Shown here piece by piece: positions 1 to 9,541 of a stretch of 63,809 nt of DNA (positions are counted from its first letter, which is position 1; every line of letters starts with the position of its first letter). Location of the stretch: assembly GCA_023300375.1 (NCBI GenBank), contig JALZWO010000042.1:1-63809 (forward strand), given 5' to 3'. The position numbers and the translations under genes are program-made. The notes beneath the pieces are model-generated. The model saw only the letters and a program-made list of their open reading frames with translations. It was not told where the DNA came from and ran no database searches. This DNA is from Granulosicoccus sp. Lineage in GTDB: Bacteria > Pseudomonadota > Gammaproteobacteria > Granulosicoccales > Granulosicoccaceae.

Positions 1-282
1 AACCTACCCGTAAGTGACAGTGTGCAAACACTCGAAGAAATTGGAAGACTGCGCGGTTGTCTGGGCGCCGGCTCTCTGGTCGACTTCGATCGCGCTGGAC
101 GCTTGTTGTTACAAGAGTTTCGACAAGGTGTGTTCGGCGGTGTAACGCTGGAATCACCTGCGATGCGAGAGCAGGAAATACAGGAGACCGCAAAGCGCCT
201 AAAACGCATTGCTGAAAAACGCGAACAACGGAAAAGTGATAAGAAAGAGGCACGCCGTAAAAGCCGCGCACGCAACAAATAG
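1..282 (+). CDS. ylqF: C-terminal end of a YlqF/RbgA-type ribosome biogenesis GTPase (partial)
   Basis: The frame is open from base 1 and ends at 282, giving the last 93 residues of a protein that begins outside the window. The segment 'GRLRGCLGAGS..DFDRAGRLLLQEFR' followed by 'GVTLE' matches the C-terminal helical domain of YlqF/RbgA circularly permuted GTPases, which act in large-subunit ribosome assembly. The GTPase domain itself is not visible. The tail is very basic and rich in Lys, Arg and Glu, consistent with rRNA contact. The GTG at 22 is an internal codon, not a start. Family assignment rests on this C-terminal motif alone. Confidence 0.62.
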   Translation, partial: NLPVSDSVQTLEEIGRLRGCLGAGSLVDFDRAGRLLLQEFRQGVFGGVTLESPAMREQEIQETAKRLKRIAEKREQRKSDKKEARRKSRARNK

Positions 283-438
283 CGTCCTCCTGAGTGCCAT
301 GAGCGCGTGAACAGGCTCCCAATGCTCAATAACAGCTTCAGAGCATCATTCCAACTGTGACGACGTGCAAGGTAAGCACCTAGCAGTGTAGGTAAATTGC
401 GACCTTTCCAGCTTAACGAAGCAATTGGTGAGATCAAT

Positions 439-747
439 ATGAACATTGCCCTGCGGTTTGTCGTTTCCAGCTTTGCCACTGCGGTATTGCTTTTGCAGGG
501 TTGCTCACTAGTGGCCCCCAAGGAAATTGATCCTGTTGAGCAGCAAGTCACATTGGAGCGCTACAAACGCTGCATGCAACGCTTCGAAATTGATGCGATA
601 GACTTCTGCGCTGGGCACCGTCGTGACGTTTTGGCCATATATCCGTCACACATGCAGGACCATGTAGACACGTTATTGACACAAAAATTTGATAAATATC
701 AAGTAAAAGCGCTGTTTAAAAACGCCGTGAGTGACAATAGTTTATAA
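439..747 (+). CDS. small hypothetical lipoprotein
   Basis: A 102-residue protein of unknown function. I chose the ATG at 439 because GGTGAG lies about 6 nt upstream and the protein then starts directly with a signal sequence; an in-frame TTG at 397 would add a non-signal leader. Residues 1-20 are hydrophobic and end in 'LLQGC', a lipobox with an unusual Gln at -2, so outer-membrane or periplasmic lipidation is inferred. The mature part holds two more cysteines ('YKRCMQRF', 'DFCAGH') that could form a disulfide. It stands alone between the GTPase tail and the FKBP gene. I recognise no family. Confidence 0.6.
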   Translation: MNIALRFVVSSFATAVLLLQGCSLVAPKEIDPVEQQVTLERYKRCMQRFEIDAIDFCAGHRRDVLAIYPSHMQDHVDTLLTQKFDKYQVKALFKNAVSDNSL

Positions 748-864
748 AGATAATGAAGGTCGACGTTTTATGCAGAGAAGCAGAAAACCTCGATCTATGA
801 CATAGTGCTGTTTTTCACTCTCGGCCCTCTAAAAGGCCCATTCAAGTAGGACACAACTGACAAA

Positions 865-1557
865 ATGACTGGATATTTCACACGAAAAACCTACCTAGCA
901 GCAGCTACCGCTGCCCTTCTCGCAGGTTCACTGGCAACGTCATCATTCGCTCAAGACGACAAGCTGGCTAGCGATGAAGCCAAAGTCAGTTATGGCCTTG
1001 GCATGATGGTTGGTGAGCGCGTGCTCAAGCAATACGGTGAGCTAGATTACGATCTGCTGGTTGAAGCAATGAAAGCGCAGGCTGCAGGTGAAGATACTCT
1101 CATGAGCATGGAAGACGCTCAAGCTGCACTGGAAGCTCAGCAACAACAGGCTGCAGGTGAAGCTGCTGCCGCTGCTAGCGCAGAGGGCGAAGCATTCCTA
1201 GCGGAAAATGCAGCACGTGAAGGTGTTAGCGTTACAGACAGCGGCCTGCAGTACGAAGTACTAACTGAAGCTGAAGGTGCAAAACCTACTGAAGATGACA
1301 CGGTTTCAGTTCATTATGTGGGCACCTTGATGGACGGCACTACGTTTGACAGCTCTGTGGACCGTGGCGAACCTGCCTCTTTTCCTCTGAAAGGCGTCAT
1401 TCCTGGCTGGACTGAAGGTTTACAGCTGATGAATCTGGGAAGTAAGTACCGATTCGTCATCCCGTCTGATTTAGCATACGGTGACCGTGGCGCTGGACAG
1501 GCAATCGGACCTGGTGCAACTCTGGTGTTCGAGGTTGAACTCCTAGAAATACTGTAA
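865..1557 (+). CDS. secreted FKBP-type peptidyl-prolyl cis-trans isomerase (FkpA/Mip-like)
   Basis: Catalyses cis-trans isomerisation of X-Pro bonds in the periplasm as a folding helper. Residues 1-29 form a signal peptide ending 'SSFA|Q'. Residues about 32-130 match the FKBP_N dimerisation region ('VSYGLGMMVGERV') followed by an Ala/Gln/Glu-rich helix. Residues about 135-230 are the FKBP catalytic domain, with 'VHYVGTLMDGTTFDSS', 'GVIPGWTEGLQLM' and the terminal 'GPGATLVFEVELL'. The 230-residue length and V-shaped domain order match FkpA, Mip and FklB. The nearest GG-rich motif (AGG at 848-850) lies rather far from the ATG, but no better start exists. A hairpin terminator follows. Confidence 0.92.
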   Translation: MTGYFTRKTYLAAATAALLAGSLATSSFAQDDKLASDEAKVSYGLGMMVGERVLKQYGELDYDLLVEAMKAQAAGEDTLMSMEDAQAALEAQQQQAAGEAAAAASAEGEAFLAENAAREGVSVTDSGLQYEVLTEAEGAKPTEDDTVSVHYVGTLMDGTTFDSSVDRGEPASFPLKGVIPGWTEGLQLMNLGSKYRFVIPSDLAYGDRGAGQAIGPGATLVFEVELLEIL

Positions 1558-1582
1558 GCGGCATACCGTAAGCAGATGTAAG

Positions 1583-1619
1583 ACGACAACCGGCCAGCTT
1601 CACGCTGGGCGGCTGTCGT
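1583..1619. terminator. hairpin between convergent FKBP and betA genes
   Basis: A long stem pairs ACGACA-CCG-CCAGC (1583-1598) with GCTGG-CGG-TGTCGT (1604-1619) around a 5-nt loop, with small bulges. It lies just after the FKBP stop and before the betA stop on the other strand, so it could end both transcripts. The T tracts are weak on both sides, so the efficiency is uncertain. Confidence 0.6.
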
Positions 1620-1635
1620 GAAATTTAGCCAACGG

Positions 1636-3315
1636 CTATCGATCACCACCAGTAACACTGCGTTGGTTATCCTGCCAATTATCAGGCACCCAGACGGGCG
1701 CATCCTCAGCTGGCAAACTCTGGCCTCTGATTAAATCAGCTGCCCTTTCTCCTACCATCATGCTCGGTGCATTCAAATTGCCGTTGGTTATGCTGGGAAA
1801 AATAGAAGAGTCAACCACGCGCAAGCCATCCACACCTCGCACCCTGCACTGCTCATCCAGCACCGCCATGTTATCGTCATCGGCTCCCATCTTCACACTG
1901 CATGATGGATGGTAAGCACTTTCCACGTTTGCACGTACCCAAGCATCAATGGCCTCATCAGACTCTATGTGCAGTCCGGGCTGAATCTCAGCGCCACGAA
2001 ATTCATTCAGTGATTTCTGCTGTAGCACTTCACGAGTTAGCCGTATGGTGTCGCGCCAATCTTGCTTATCTTGCTCGTGTTCAAGGTAGTTAAAACGGAT
2101 AATAGGTTTAGCGTAGGCATCGGCCGAACGAATAGCCACGTAACCTCGGCTTTGGGGTTTATTCGGCCCTACATGCACTTGAAAACCATCCCCTGCAAAA
2201 GCTGCGCGCCCGTCATAACGCATAGCGCCCGGTAAAAAGTGGTACTGAATATTCGGCCACTTCAAACCCGCACGAGAACGAATAAATCCACAAGATTCAA
2301 AGTGGTTAGTGGCACCCAATCCTTGCTTAGTCATCACCCAGCGCGCTCCAATCAGCCCTTTACGCCACCATGATAAATGACGGTTTAGCGACACAGGCTG
2401 CGTGCACTCGTACTGAAAATACACCTCCAGATGGTCCTGCAAATTGGCACCCACGCCTGCAGATTCAATCCTGACTGGCACGTCAGCAGCTTCAAGTACA
2501 TTGGCTGGACCGATGCCAGAACGTTGCAGAAGAGCGGGTGATCCGATTGACCCCGCACTCAATATGACTTCGCGCTTAGCAAATACCTTCAGATAACGAC
2601 CTGACGTTCGATAACGAACACCGATAGCCTTTTTTCCATCGAACAGCACTTGATCGGCGGTGACACGCGGAATAATGTTCAGATTTGGTCGAGACTTAGC
2701 TACGGCGAGATAAGAACGCGATGACGATGCTCGCTCTCCATCGGCCACTGACATATGCTTCTGACCGAAGCCTTCTTGCTGATAGCCGTTGTAGTCAGCT
2801 GTAAACGGATAACCTGCATCTTCACCGGCATGGATAAACGCTTCATAAAGCGGATTCAGTTTCATGTCATTACCCGCATTGATACCGACTGGCCCCTTGC
2901 CACCTCGATACTGGTTTTCCCCTAAATGCCAGGATTCCATTCGCTTGTAATACGGTAAACAATTAGCGTAATTCCACCCTTTGGCGCCCAGCTGCTCCCA
3001 TTGATCTATATCGTGTGCATTACCACGCACGAAAGCCATGCCATTGATTGAAGATGAACCACCCATGACTTTGCCACGCGGACAGTCCATTTGTCGAGCA
3101 TCTAGATGCGGCTCTGGTTCTGACTCGTAACCCCAGTTAAAGGTGTCCATGTTCATTGGTATAGACAAGGCAGTGGGCATTCGTATAAACAAACTGTTAT
3201 CCGAACCACCTGCTTCTAGCAGAGCGACTGTGACATCAGGATCTTCAGATAAACGCGCAGCCAGAATGCAACCGGCTGACCCCGCTCCCACTACAACGTA
3301 GTCAAATTCGCGCAT
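1636..3315 (-). CDS. betA: choline dehydrogenase (GMC oxidoreductase)
   Basis: FAD-dependent, membrane-associated oxidation of choline to betaine aldehyde (and further to glycine betaine), feeding the osmoprotectant pool. At 559 residues it matches E. coli BetA (556). The N-terminal dinucleotide fold '[10 protein letters not shown]' (about 8-17), the GMC signatures '[14 protein letters not shown]' and '[15 protein letters not shown]', and the C-terminal catalytic His region '[12 protein letters not shown]' and '[13 protein letters not shown]' are all present. Its ATG overlaps the betC stop by one base (TAATG), with GGAAG 6 nt upstream, indicating coupled translation. Neither betB (aldehyde dehydrogenase) nor betI is adjacent. 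BetA is identified with confidence; other GMC alcohol dehydrogenases are less likely given the betC neighbour. Confidence 0.93.
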   Translation of the reverse strand: MREFDYVVVGAGSAGCILAARLSEDPDVTVALLEAGGSDNSLFIRMPTALSIPMNMDTFNWGYESEPEPHLDARQMDCPRGKVMGGSSSINGMAFVRGNAHDIDQWEQLGAKGWNYANCLPYYKRMESWHLGENQYRGGKGPVGINAGNDMKLNPLYEAFIHAGEDAGYPFTADYNGYQQEGFGQKHMSVADGERASSSRSYLAVAKSRPNLNIIPRVTADQVLFDGKKAIGVRYRTSGRYLKVFAKREVILSAGSIGSPALLQRSGIGPANVLEAADVPVRIESAGVGANLQDHLEVYFQYECTQPVSLNRHLSWWRKGLIGARWVMTKQGLGATNHFESCGFIRSRAGLKWPNIQYHFLPGAMRYDGRAAFAGDGFQVHVGPNKPQSRGYVAIRSADAYAKPIIRFNYLEHEQDKQDWRDTIRLTREVLQQKSLNEFRGAEIQPGLHIESDEAIDAWVRANVESAYHPSCSVKMGADDDNMAVLDEQCRVRGVDGLRVVDSSIFPSITNGNLNAPSMMVGERAADLIRGQSLPAEDAPVWVPDNWQDNQRSVTGGDR

Positions 3316-4868
3316 TAGTTGCTTCCATGGTTCATTGGAGGTGTATGAGGTCTTATCGCCACTTTGTTACCGGCTTCAACCTCATTCAGATCGAGATGGT
3401 TACGCATATAGCGTTCTGATGCATCCTGAATCGGTTGATGATCCCAAGGCGTGAACCGCCCTTGACGCAAAGCGTTGTAGCAGGCGATACGACGTTGCTG
3501 ATTGCTGCGAACATCAGCGTCGAGTGCACTTAAGTCCCATTTTTGCAAACGTTGTTTGTCAAAAATAGCCAGTATCTCAGCGTGTTCACTTTTTTCTGCC
3601 AAGTTGTTCAGCTCATGTGGATCGGAGTCAAGCTTGTATAATTGAACTGGATCGGCGTCACAGTAAATGTATTTCCATGGCCCCTGCCGCAGCATCACCA
3701 TAGGCGCCACCGAACCCTCAGCCATGTACTCGCAGGCAACCAGTCGCTGAGCATCTTCACGGCCTTCGGCGGCAGCCACAAGGCTTTGACCATCGAGTGG
3801 TATAGCTAGGACAGACTCGTCAATACCTGCAAGCTGTAGCATAGTCGGCAACACATCCATTGCCGAGGCAGGCATGGCTACATTACGCGGCGAGAACTGC
3901 CCAGGTACAGCAATTGCCAAAGGGATACGTCCCGCACTTTCAAAGAAATTCATCTTGTACCAAAGCCCACGCTCACCCAGCATGTCACCGTGATCGGACA
4001 CAAAAATAACAACCGTATCATCAGCAAAACCGGATTCATCAAGTGTGCTCAGCAATTCCCCTATTTTTTCATCAAGGTAGCTGATGTTTGCGCAGTAGGC
4101 ACGGCGCGCATTTTTCACATGCGTATCGGTGACAACAAAACGTTTTGCATCCACTGAATCAATAATTCTTTGGCTGTGCGGGTCACGCTGATCAGCATCG
4201 AGCGCACCCACAGCTGGCGCTGGAATGTCCACACCATCGTACAAATCCCAGTATTTAGGACGCGCTGTGTATGGGTCATGTGGGTGGGTGAAACTGGCGG
4301 TTAGACAAAAGGGACGATCGTCTTTACGACGTGCCAGATTAAGCAACGTGCGACGCGCGTGATAGACCACTTCATCGTCGTACTCAAGCTGATTAGAGGT
4401 GAGTGCAACACCCGCCTCAGTGACTGAGCTTAAATTGTGATACCACCAGTCCACACGTTCATAAGGAACACGCCAATCAGGGGTCCAGCCGAAGTCAGCA
4501 GGATAGATGTCGGTAGTTAAACGTTCCTCAAAGCCGTGCAATTGATCAGCCCCCACAAAGTGCATCTTGCCACTCAGCGCTGTGTAATACCCCGCGCCTC
4601 GCAAGTAATGCGCAAATGTGGGTAAGCTAGAGGGAAACTCCGCTGCATTGTCGTAAACCGTGGAAGCTGAAGGCAACAGCCCAGTCATGAATGATCCGCG
4701 CGCTGGAGTACATAACGGGCTAGGCGAATAGGTATTGCTGAAGTTGACACTACGTGCATGCAATGTCCGCAAATTGGGCACATGCAAAAAATCAGCAGGC
4801 CCGTCATCCCAGAAAGTACCCGTGAGCTGATCTACCATCAAAATCAAAAAATTGGGTTTATCACTCAT
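3315..4868 (-). CDS. betC: choline-sulfatase
   Basis: Hydrolyses choline-O-sulfate to choline and sulfate, supplying substrate for BetA and also sulfate. The 517-residue protein carries the sulfatase signature C-T-P-A-R with Cys53 as the residue converted to formylglycine, the N-terminal metal site 'LMVDQLT' (Asp13), and 'LSGKMHF', which is typical of choline sulfatases. The later metal ligands '[13 protein letters not shown]' are intact. The C-terminal region '[21 protein letters not shown]' is also BetC-like. No signal peptide is seen, in line with the cytoplasmic rhizobial enzyme. The gene follows upp by 23 nt and overlaps betA by one base. Confidence 0.93.
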   Translation of the reverse strand: MSDKPNFLILMVDQLTGTFWDDGPADFLHVPNLRTLHARSVNFSNTYSPSPLCTPARGSFMTGLLPSASTVYDNAAEFPSSLPTFAHYLRGAGYYTALSGKMHFVGADQLHGFEERLTTDIYPADFGWTPDWRVPYERVDWWYHNLSSVTEAGVALTSNQLEYDDEVVYHARRTLLNLARRKDDRPFCLTASFTHPHDPYTARPKYWDLYDGVDIPAPAVGALDADQRDPHSQRIIDSVDAKRFVVTDTHVKNARRAYCANISYLDEKIGELLSTLDESGFADDTVVIFVSDHGDMLGERGLWYKMNFFESAGRIPLAIAVPGQFSPRNVAMPASAMDVLPTMLQLAGIDESVLAIPLDGQSLVAAAEGREDAQRLVACEYMAEGSVAPMVMLRQGPWKYIYCDADPVQLYKLDSDPHELNNLAEKSEHAEILAIFDKQRLQKWDLSALDADVRSNQQRRIACYNALRQGRFTPWDHQPIQDASERYMRNHLDLNEVEAGNKVAIRPHTPPMNHGSN

Positions 4869-4891
4869 AGCTGTCGTATTGAGTAGCCGTT

Positions 4892-5551
4892 TTATTTCGT
4901 ACCAAAAATACGATCACCAGCATCGCCCAAACCCGGAACGATATAACCATGATCGTTCAGTTCTTGATCTACAGATGCCGTCACTATGGGCACATCGGGA
5001 TGCGCCTTGTTAAAGGCGGCTATTCCTTCTGGCGCAGCTAACAAACACACAAATCGCATATCCTTTGCACCACCTTGCTTCAAACGAGTTACAGCGGAGA
5101 TTGCCGAGTTGGCAGTAGCCAGCATAGGATCTACCACAATGATTAACCGGTTCTCCATTTGACTGGGAACTTTGTAGTAGTACTCAATAGCTTCCAGCGA
5201 GTCTGGATCTCGATACAAACCTACATGCCCCACGCGCGCTGAAGGAATAACATCTAGCATGCCATCTAGCATGCCGTTACCAGCACGCAAGATGGAAATG
5301 AATGCCAATTTTTGCCCCTCAAGGACAGGCGCTTCCATAGAGCACACTGGCGTCTCAATGGACTCCATAGTAAGCGGTAAGTCCTTCGTGACTTCGTAGC
5401 AAAGCAGCCAGGAAATTTCACGTAACAAAGCACGAAAAGCGCACGAGGATTGCTCCTTACGCCGCATCAACGTGAGCTTATGTTGCACTAGCGGGTGAGC
5501 AATTAACGTGGCTTTCAAACCTTTGTTTATCAAATCATGTTCGGTCAACAT
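4892..5551 (-). CDS. upp: uracil phosphoribosyltransferase
   Basis: Makes UMP from uracil and PRPP in pyrimidine salvage. The 219-residue protein has the family hallmarks '[12 protein letters not shown]' near the N-terminus, '[14 protein letters not shown]', the PRPP loop '[12 protein letters not shown]' (about 139-150) and the uracil-binding C-terminus '[18 protein letters not shown]'. The PRPP loop reads ATANSA where most Upp proteins read ATGGSA. There are about 11 more N-terminal residues than in the 208-residue E. coli enzyme. It sits 65 nt after ettA and 23 nt before betC on the same strand, so a joint transcript is possible. The nucleoside hydrolase and importer near 36-47 kb would complement it. 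Confidence 0.95.
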   Translation of the reverse strand: MLTEHDLINKGLKATLIAHPLVQHKLTLMRRKEQSSCAFRALLREISWLLCYEVTKDLPLTMESIETPVCSMEAPVLEGQKLAFISILRAGNGMLDGMLDVIPSARVGHVGLYRDPDSLEAIEYYYKVPSQMENRLIIVVDPMLATANSAISAVTRLKQGGAKDMRFVCLLAAPEGIAAFNKAHPDVPIVTASVDQELNDHGYIVPGLGDAGDRIFGTK

Positions 5552-5616
5552 CGTGTGGCCATCTCCGTAGTCTTGTGTTGTTGTTTAATCTTTGCTACTG
5601 ACTTAACTCGCCTTAC

Positions 5617-7284
5617 TTAACTCGCCAATTTTTTGTAACGAACGCGCTTCGGTTGAGCAGCAGCGTCGCCAAGTCGCTCTCTTCGATCAGCTTCATATTC
5701 TGTGTAGTTACCAGTGAAAAAATTAATCTCACTTGGATCTTCGTACGACAAAATATGCGTAGCCACCCGATCAAGAAACCAACGATCGTGTGAGATCACA
5801 ATGGCACTGCCCGCAAAATCCAGTAACGCCTCTTCCAGCGCTCGCAAGGTTTCTACATCCAAATCGTTCGAAGGCTCATCGAGCAACAACACGTTAGCGC
5901 CCTGCTTTAGCGTTAACGCTAAATGCAATCGACCCCGTTCACCACCGGACAGGTCCTTGACGAATTTTTGCTGATCACTTCCCTTGAAATTGAAGCGCCC
6001 AACATACTGGCGCGCTGGCATTTCATAATTGTTAATGCTAATAATGTCACTGCCTTCAGCTAGCACATCAAACACAGTCTTGTCGCCATCCAGATCGTCA
6101 CGGCTTTGATCCACATAAGCCAGCTTGACAGTATCACCGAGATCGATAGTGCCACCATCCGGCCCCTCACGCCCCATCAGCATCCGAAACAGCGTGGACT
6201 TACCTGCACCGTTTCCGCCAATAACGCCAACAATAGCCCCCTTAGGCATACTGAAGGACAGATCTTCAATAAGCACCCGATCGCCGTAGCTTTTAGTGAC
6301 GTTAACAAAGTCTATGACCTTATCTCCCAGACGCTCGCCCGGTGGGATGTAAATTTCATTCGTCTCCGAACGCTTCTGAAATTCCTGCGACTGCATTTCT
6401 TCGAAGCGCTGTAAACGCGCCTTGGACTTCGACTGACGCCCCTTGGCCCCCTGACGTACCCACTCAAGTTCCGCCTTCATCGCCTTGGCATGTGAAGACT
6501 CCTGCTTGGACTCCTGATCTAGTCGCGCTGACTTCTGATCCAGCCAACCGGAATAATTACCTTCATAAGGAATACCCGAGCCCCTATCGAGTTCCAGAAT
6601 CCATCCAGCCACGTTATCCAGAAAGTATCTATCGTGCGTAATGGCCACCACGGTGCCTTTAAAATCGTGCAAAAAATGCTCAAGCCAAGCTACCGAATCG
6701 GCATCCAGATGGTTAGTAGGCTCATCCAGTAACAACATATCCGGGCCTGATAGCAGCAAGCGACATAACGCCACCCGCCGTTTCTCACCACCTGATAAGT
6801 GCGCAACATTCTCATCCCAAGGCGGCAGCCTCAATGCATCGGCAGCAATATCCATCTGCATCTGCAGGTTATGCGCATCGGACGCCTCAATAACCGCCTC
6901 AAGCCTCGCCTGCTCAGCCGCCAATGCGTCAAAATCAGCATCAGGCTCGGCATACGCTGCGTAGACCTCATCAAGCCGCGCCTGAGCTTCCTTAATCTCG
7001 TTCACAGCTTCCTCAACCACTTCCTTAACCGTCTTGGCATCGTCTAGCTGAGGCTCCTGCTCAAGGTAACCCACCTTGATGCCTGCCATAGGCCGTGCCT
7101 CGCCTTCAATATCCTCATCCAGCCCTGCCATAATTTTCAGCAACGTTGATTTACCCGAGCCATTAAGACCCAAAACGCCAATCTTGGCGCCCGGAAAAAA
7201 GGACAAAGAGATATTTTTGAGAATTTGACGCTTGGGTGGCACAATCTTGCCGACCCGATTCATGGTGTAGACGTACTGAGCCAT
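5617..7284 (-). CDS. ettA: energy-dependent translational throttle protein EttA (ABC-F)
   Basis: A cytoplasmic ABC-F ATPase that binds the ribosomal E site and gates entry into elongation according to the ATP/ADP ratio. At exactly 555 residues it has the length of E. coli EttA. Two nucleotide-binding domains are visible: Walker A 'GLNGSGKST' (about 39-47) with 'LSGGEKRRVALCRLLL', and 'GGNGAGKST' (about 358-366) with 'LSGGERGRLHLALTL'. Between them lie the arm and the charged linker 'GAKGRQSKSKARLQRFEEM'. No membrane segment is present, which excludes a transporter. The start has GGA 6 nt upstream. It is transcribed divergently from sbmA across about 150 nt. Confidence 0.96.
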   Translation of the reverse strand: MAQYVYTMNRVGKIVPPKRQILKNISLSFFPGAKIGVLGLNGSGKSTLLKIMAGLDEDIEGEARPMAGIKVGYLEQEPQLDDAKTVKEVVEEAVNEIKEAQARLDEVYAAYAEPDADFDALAAEQARLEAVIEASDAHNLQMQMDIAADALRLPPWDENVAHLSGGEKRRVALCRLLLSGPDMLLLDEPTNHLDADSVAWLEHFLHDFKGTVVAITHDRYFLDNVAGWILELDRGSGIPYEGNYSGWLDQKSARLDQESKQESSHAKAMKAELEWVRQGAKGRQSKSKARLQRFEEMQSQEFQKRSETNEIYIPPGERLGDKVIDFVNVTKSYGDRVLIEDLSFSMPKGAIVGVIGGNGAGKSTLFRMLMGREGPDGGTIDLGDTVKLAYVDQSRDDLDGDKTVFDVLAEGSDIISINNYEMPARQYVGRFNFKGSDQQKFVKDLSGGERGRLHLALTLKQGANVLLLDEPSNDLDVETLRALEEALLDFAGSAIVISHDRWFLDRVATHILSYEDPSEINFFTGNYTEYEADRRERLGDAAAQPKRVRYKKLAS

Positions 7285-7435
7285 TGCTTATCCGATTAGC
7301 TAAAAAGCGTTAGTGTATACGGTTGCGCCATAAAACGAGACACCTTCGCACTGGCTCGAATGCTGCTGCATAGCGAACTTGCGGCTCTAGCACTACACTA
7401 AAGGGCGCACACCTCCATTTACAGGAACCACCTGC

Positions 7436-8674
7436 ATGTTTGCATCGTTTTTTCCATCGCCCAAAGCGTTCTTGCTATCAGCCATAGCATGGTTCTTAAT
7501 TACCCTTGCCATGTGGTTTGGATTTGCAGACGGCTTGGCCGCTCAGTTCAGCCTCATGCGCGAGGCGCTCCCGACAGTCGAAGGCCAACGTCCTCCGTTC
7601 TTGAATCCAGACAAAATTTGGCTCTATCAGTACATCGTACTGGTAACAGCGGCATTCTGCGTTTTCTGGTTTTTCAAAGAACGCAATCAATGGTACTGGT
7701 GGGCGGTTTGCGGTAGCGCCTTAATCTTGCTTGTCTCCTATTTTCAGGTGCAACTGGGCGTGTATATCAACAACTGGTACGGCGATTTCTACGATCTCAT
7801 ACAACTTGCACTTTCCGAACGCGGCACAAGCAATGTAACGGCTGAACAGTATTTTGGAAAACTATTCACACTTCTGTACATCCTCATACCCAACATCCTC
7901 ATACTCGTCTTGTTTTCGTTCTTCACATCGCACTACGTCTTCAGATGGCGAACAGCGATGAACGATTACTACATGACTAATTGGGAGCAACTAAGGAGCG
8001 TAGAAGGAGCAGCACAGCGAGTGCAGGAAGACACTATGCGTTTTTCTGAAATCATGGAAGGGCTGGGCTCAGCGTTTATCAGCTCCATCATGACGCTGAT
8101 AGCTTTTCTGCCCTTGCTGTGGAATTTATCAAAAGAGGTGACTGAGCTCCCGCTGGTAGGAGCTGTGAATGGCTCCTTGGTACTTGTCGCAATCCTCTCA
8201 GCCATGTTCGGTACGGTGTTGCTCGCGGCAGTTGGCTATAGACTTCCCGGACTTGAATTCAACAATCAGAAAGTGGAAGCAGCCTACCGAAAAGAACTTG
8301 TCTATGGCGAAGATGACGAGGCACGTGCTGAACCTCCTACGGTGAAAGAGCTCTTCACTGGTGTCAGAAAAAATTACTTCAAACTCTACTTCAACTATCT
8401 CTACTTCGACATCTTTCGCTTTGCCTACCTGCAGGGTGCAAGCTTTATCCCGTTAATCGCCCTTGGCCCCACATTGATAGCTGGCGTCATAACGTTCGGC
8501 ATCTATCAACAGATCAATCAGGCTTTCTCACGCGTCGAAAACTCCTTTCAGTTCCTCGTCAACTCGTGGAAAACCATTATTGTGCTTATGTCGATCCATA
8601 AACGACTCAAAGCTTTCGAATCGCGTATTGACGTCACATTCCTGGATAAAGCAGAACCCACGCTTACGTCATAG
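7436..8674 (+). CDS. sbmA: SbmA/BacA-family peptide transporter
   Basis: An inner-membrane, proton-driven importer of peptides (microcins, bleomycin, proline-rich peptides) of the SbmA/BacA family. The 412-residue length compares with 406 in E. coli. About seven or eight hydrophobic segments are visible. Family blocks include 'YINNWYGDFYDLIQ', 'FFTSHYVFRWRTAMNDYYM', 'GAAQRVQEDTMRF', 'GYRLPGLEFNNQKVEAAYRKELVYGEDD' in part, and 'GIYQQINQAFSRVENSFQFLVNSW' in part. It lacks the ATPase domain of related ABCD transporters. AGGA lies 8 nt before the ATG. It is monocistronic and followed by a GC-rich hairpin. Confidence 0.93.
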   Translation: MFASFFPSPKAFLLSAIAWFLITLAMWFGFADGLAAQFSLMREALPTVEGQRPPFLNPDKIWLYQYIVLVTAAFCVFWFFKERNQWYWWAVCGSALILLVSYFQVQLGVYINNWYGDFYDLIQLALSERGTSNVTAEQYFGKLFTLLYILIPNILILVLFSFFTSHYVFRWRTAMNDYYMTNWEQLRSVEGAAQRVQEDTMRFSEIMEGLGSAFISSIMTLIAFLPLLWNLSKEVTELPLVGAVNGSLVLVAILSAMFGTVLLAAVGYRLPGLEFNNQKVEAAYRKELVYGEDDEARAEPPTVKELFTGVRKNYFKLYFNYLYFDIFRFAYLQGASFIPLIALGPTLIAGVITFGIYQQINQAFSRVENSFQFLVNSWKTIIVLMSIHKRLKAFESRIDVTFLDKAEPTLTS

Positions 8675-8681
8675 TTAACGG

Positions 8682-8704
8682 CGCGCCTGCTCACAACAGG
8701 CGCG
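8682..8704 (+). terminator. intrinsic terminator after sbmA
   Basis: A perfect 8-bp GC-rich stem (CGCGCCTG at 8682-8689, CAGGCGCG at 8697-8704) around a 7-nt loop begins 8 nt after the sbmA stop. The downstream stretch is only moderately T-rich (TTACCTTCTT). Confidence 0.55.
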
Positions 8705-8811
8705 TCAGCGTTACCTTCTTACACCGCTGACCAAGTATTGGTTGCAGACTAGCGTGACTCCTGTGGAAACGAGCTGCGAAACAGTGGAGATCAGAAGCAC
8801 TCTGCTACCAC

Positions 8812-9330
8812 TCAAACCACATTCAACCCATTGACATACACATCGATTTTATTGACGTAACTTTGTACGCCACCGGCCATGACTGTTAAGGCTGCTTCAC
8901 CTAGCGGTTTGATAACTTTTGCGGGAGAGCCTAGCACTAATGAGCCGTCGGGAATCCGCATGTTTTCTGTTACTAAAGCATTGGCACCTATCAAACAATT
9001 TTTGCCAATGACTGCATTGTTGAGAATAACGGCGTTCATGCCAATTAAGCTGCCGTCACCAATAGTGCAACCATGCAACATCACTTTGTGGCCAATAGTG
9101 ACATTCTTGCCGATCTTTAACGGCACGCCAGGATCAACATGCAATACGGCACCATCTTGAATGTTGCTGGCATCGCCAATAATGATGGATTCGTTGTCTG
9201 CACGAAGCACCGCATTGAACCAGATACTGACATCACGGCCTGTGACCACTTGCCCTATGACTGACGCATCAGGAGCAACAAAGCAGTGTTCGCCTATCTT
9301 CGGCGTGTGTGTACCTAATGCGTAAATCAT
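8812..9330 (-). CDS. gamma-carbonic anhydrase family protein (YrdA/PaaY-like)
   Basis: A left-handed beta-helix hexapeptide-repeat protein of 172 residues. Its three zinc-ligand histidines are at the family positions: His64 ('AVLHVDPG'), His81 ('TIGHKVML') and His86 ('MLHGCTIG'). The repeat pattern V-I-G-x-x-x runs through residues 10-140, followed by a C-terminal helix. Such proteins trimerise; carbonic anhydrase activity is proven for some members only. I chose the ATG at 9330 because AAGGAG lies 6-7 nt upstream and it begins at the conserved 'MIYALGTHTP'. A longer frame to 9420 adds a Cys/Lys-rich leader with no homology. The gene stands alone. Confidence 0.88.
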   Translation of the reverse strand: MIYALGTHTPKIGEHCFVAPDASVIGQVVTGRDVSIWFNAVLRADNESIIIGDASNIQDGAVLHVDPGVPLKIGKNVTIGHKVMLHGCTIGDGSLIGMNAVILNNAVIGKNCLIGANALVTENMRIPDGSLVLGSPAKVIKPLGEAALTVMAGGVQSYVNKIDVYVNGLNVV

Positions 9331-9460
9331 TGACGACTCCTTGAAATATTTTTCACACGTTCCCAAGCCTAGCTTGGAGCTCTTACTCTCCAGCATAGAG
9401 CAAACTATAAAACGGCACATTTGAAATGTGTGTTACGACCCAAACTCGCTCAAATTATTA

Positions 9461-9488
9461 ATGATTAGCCTTGGCAATGCCAAATCAT
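9461..9488. promoter_or_regulatory. inverted repeats upstream of the HAMP gene
   Basis: ATGATT (9461-9466) and AATCAT (9483-9488) flank an inner perfect repeat TTGGC-AAT-GCCAA (9471-9483). It lies between the divergent carbonic anhydrase and HAMP-protein genes, about 55 nt before the latter. No T tract follows, so an operator is more likely than a terminator. The regulator is unknown. Confidence 0.3.
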
Positions 9489-9541
9489 CCTTAAGACATA
9501 ATTTCACTGTCCGCTATACGCCCTAGACACGGCTATAGAAG

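Noticed and set aside
1314-1703. 129-codon minus-strand frame after betA
   Set aside because: It is antisense to the conserved catalytic domain of the FKBP and overlaps the betA end.
5545-5571. Five-codon upstream reading frame overlapping the upp start
   Set aside because: The GGAG directly touches its ATG, leaving no spacing for initiation, so it is unlikely to be translated.
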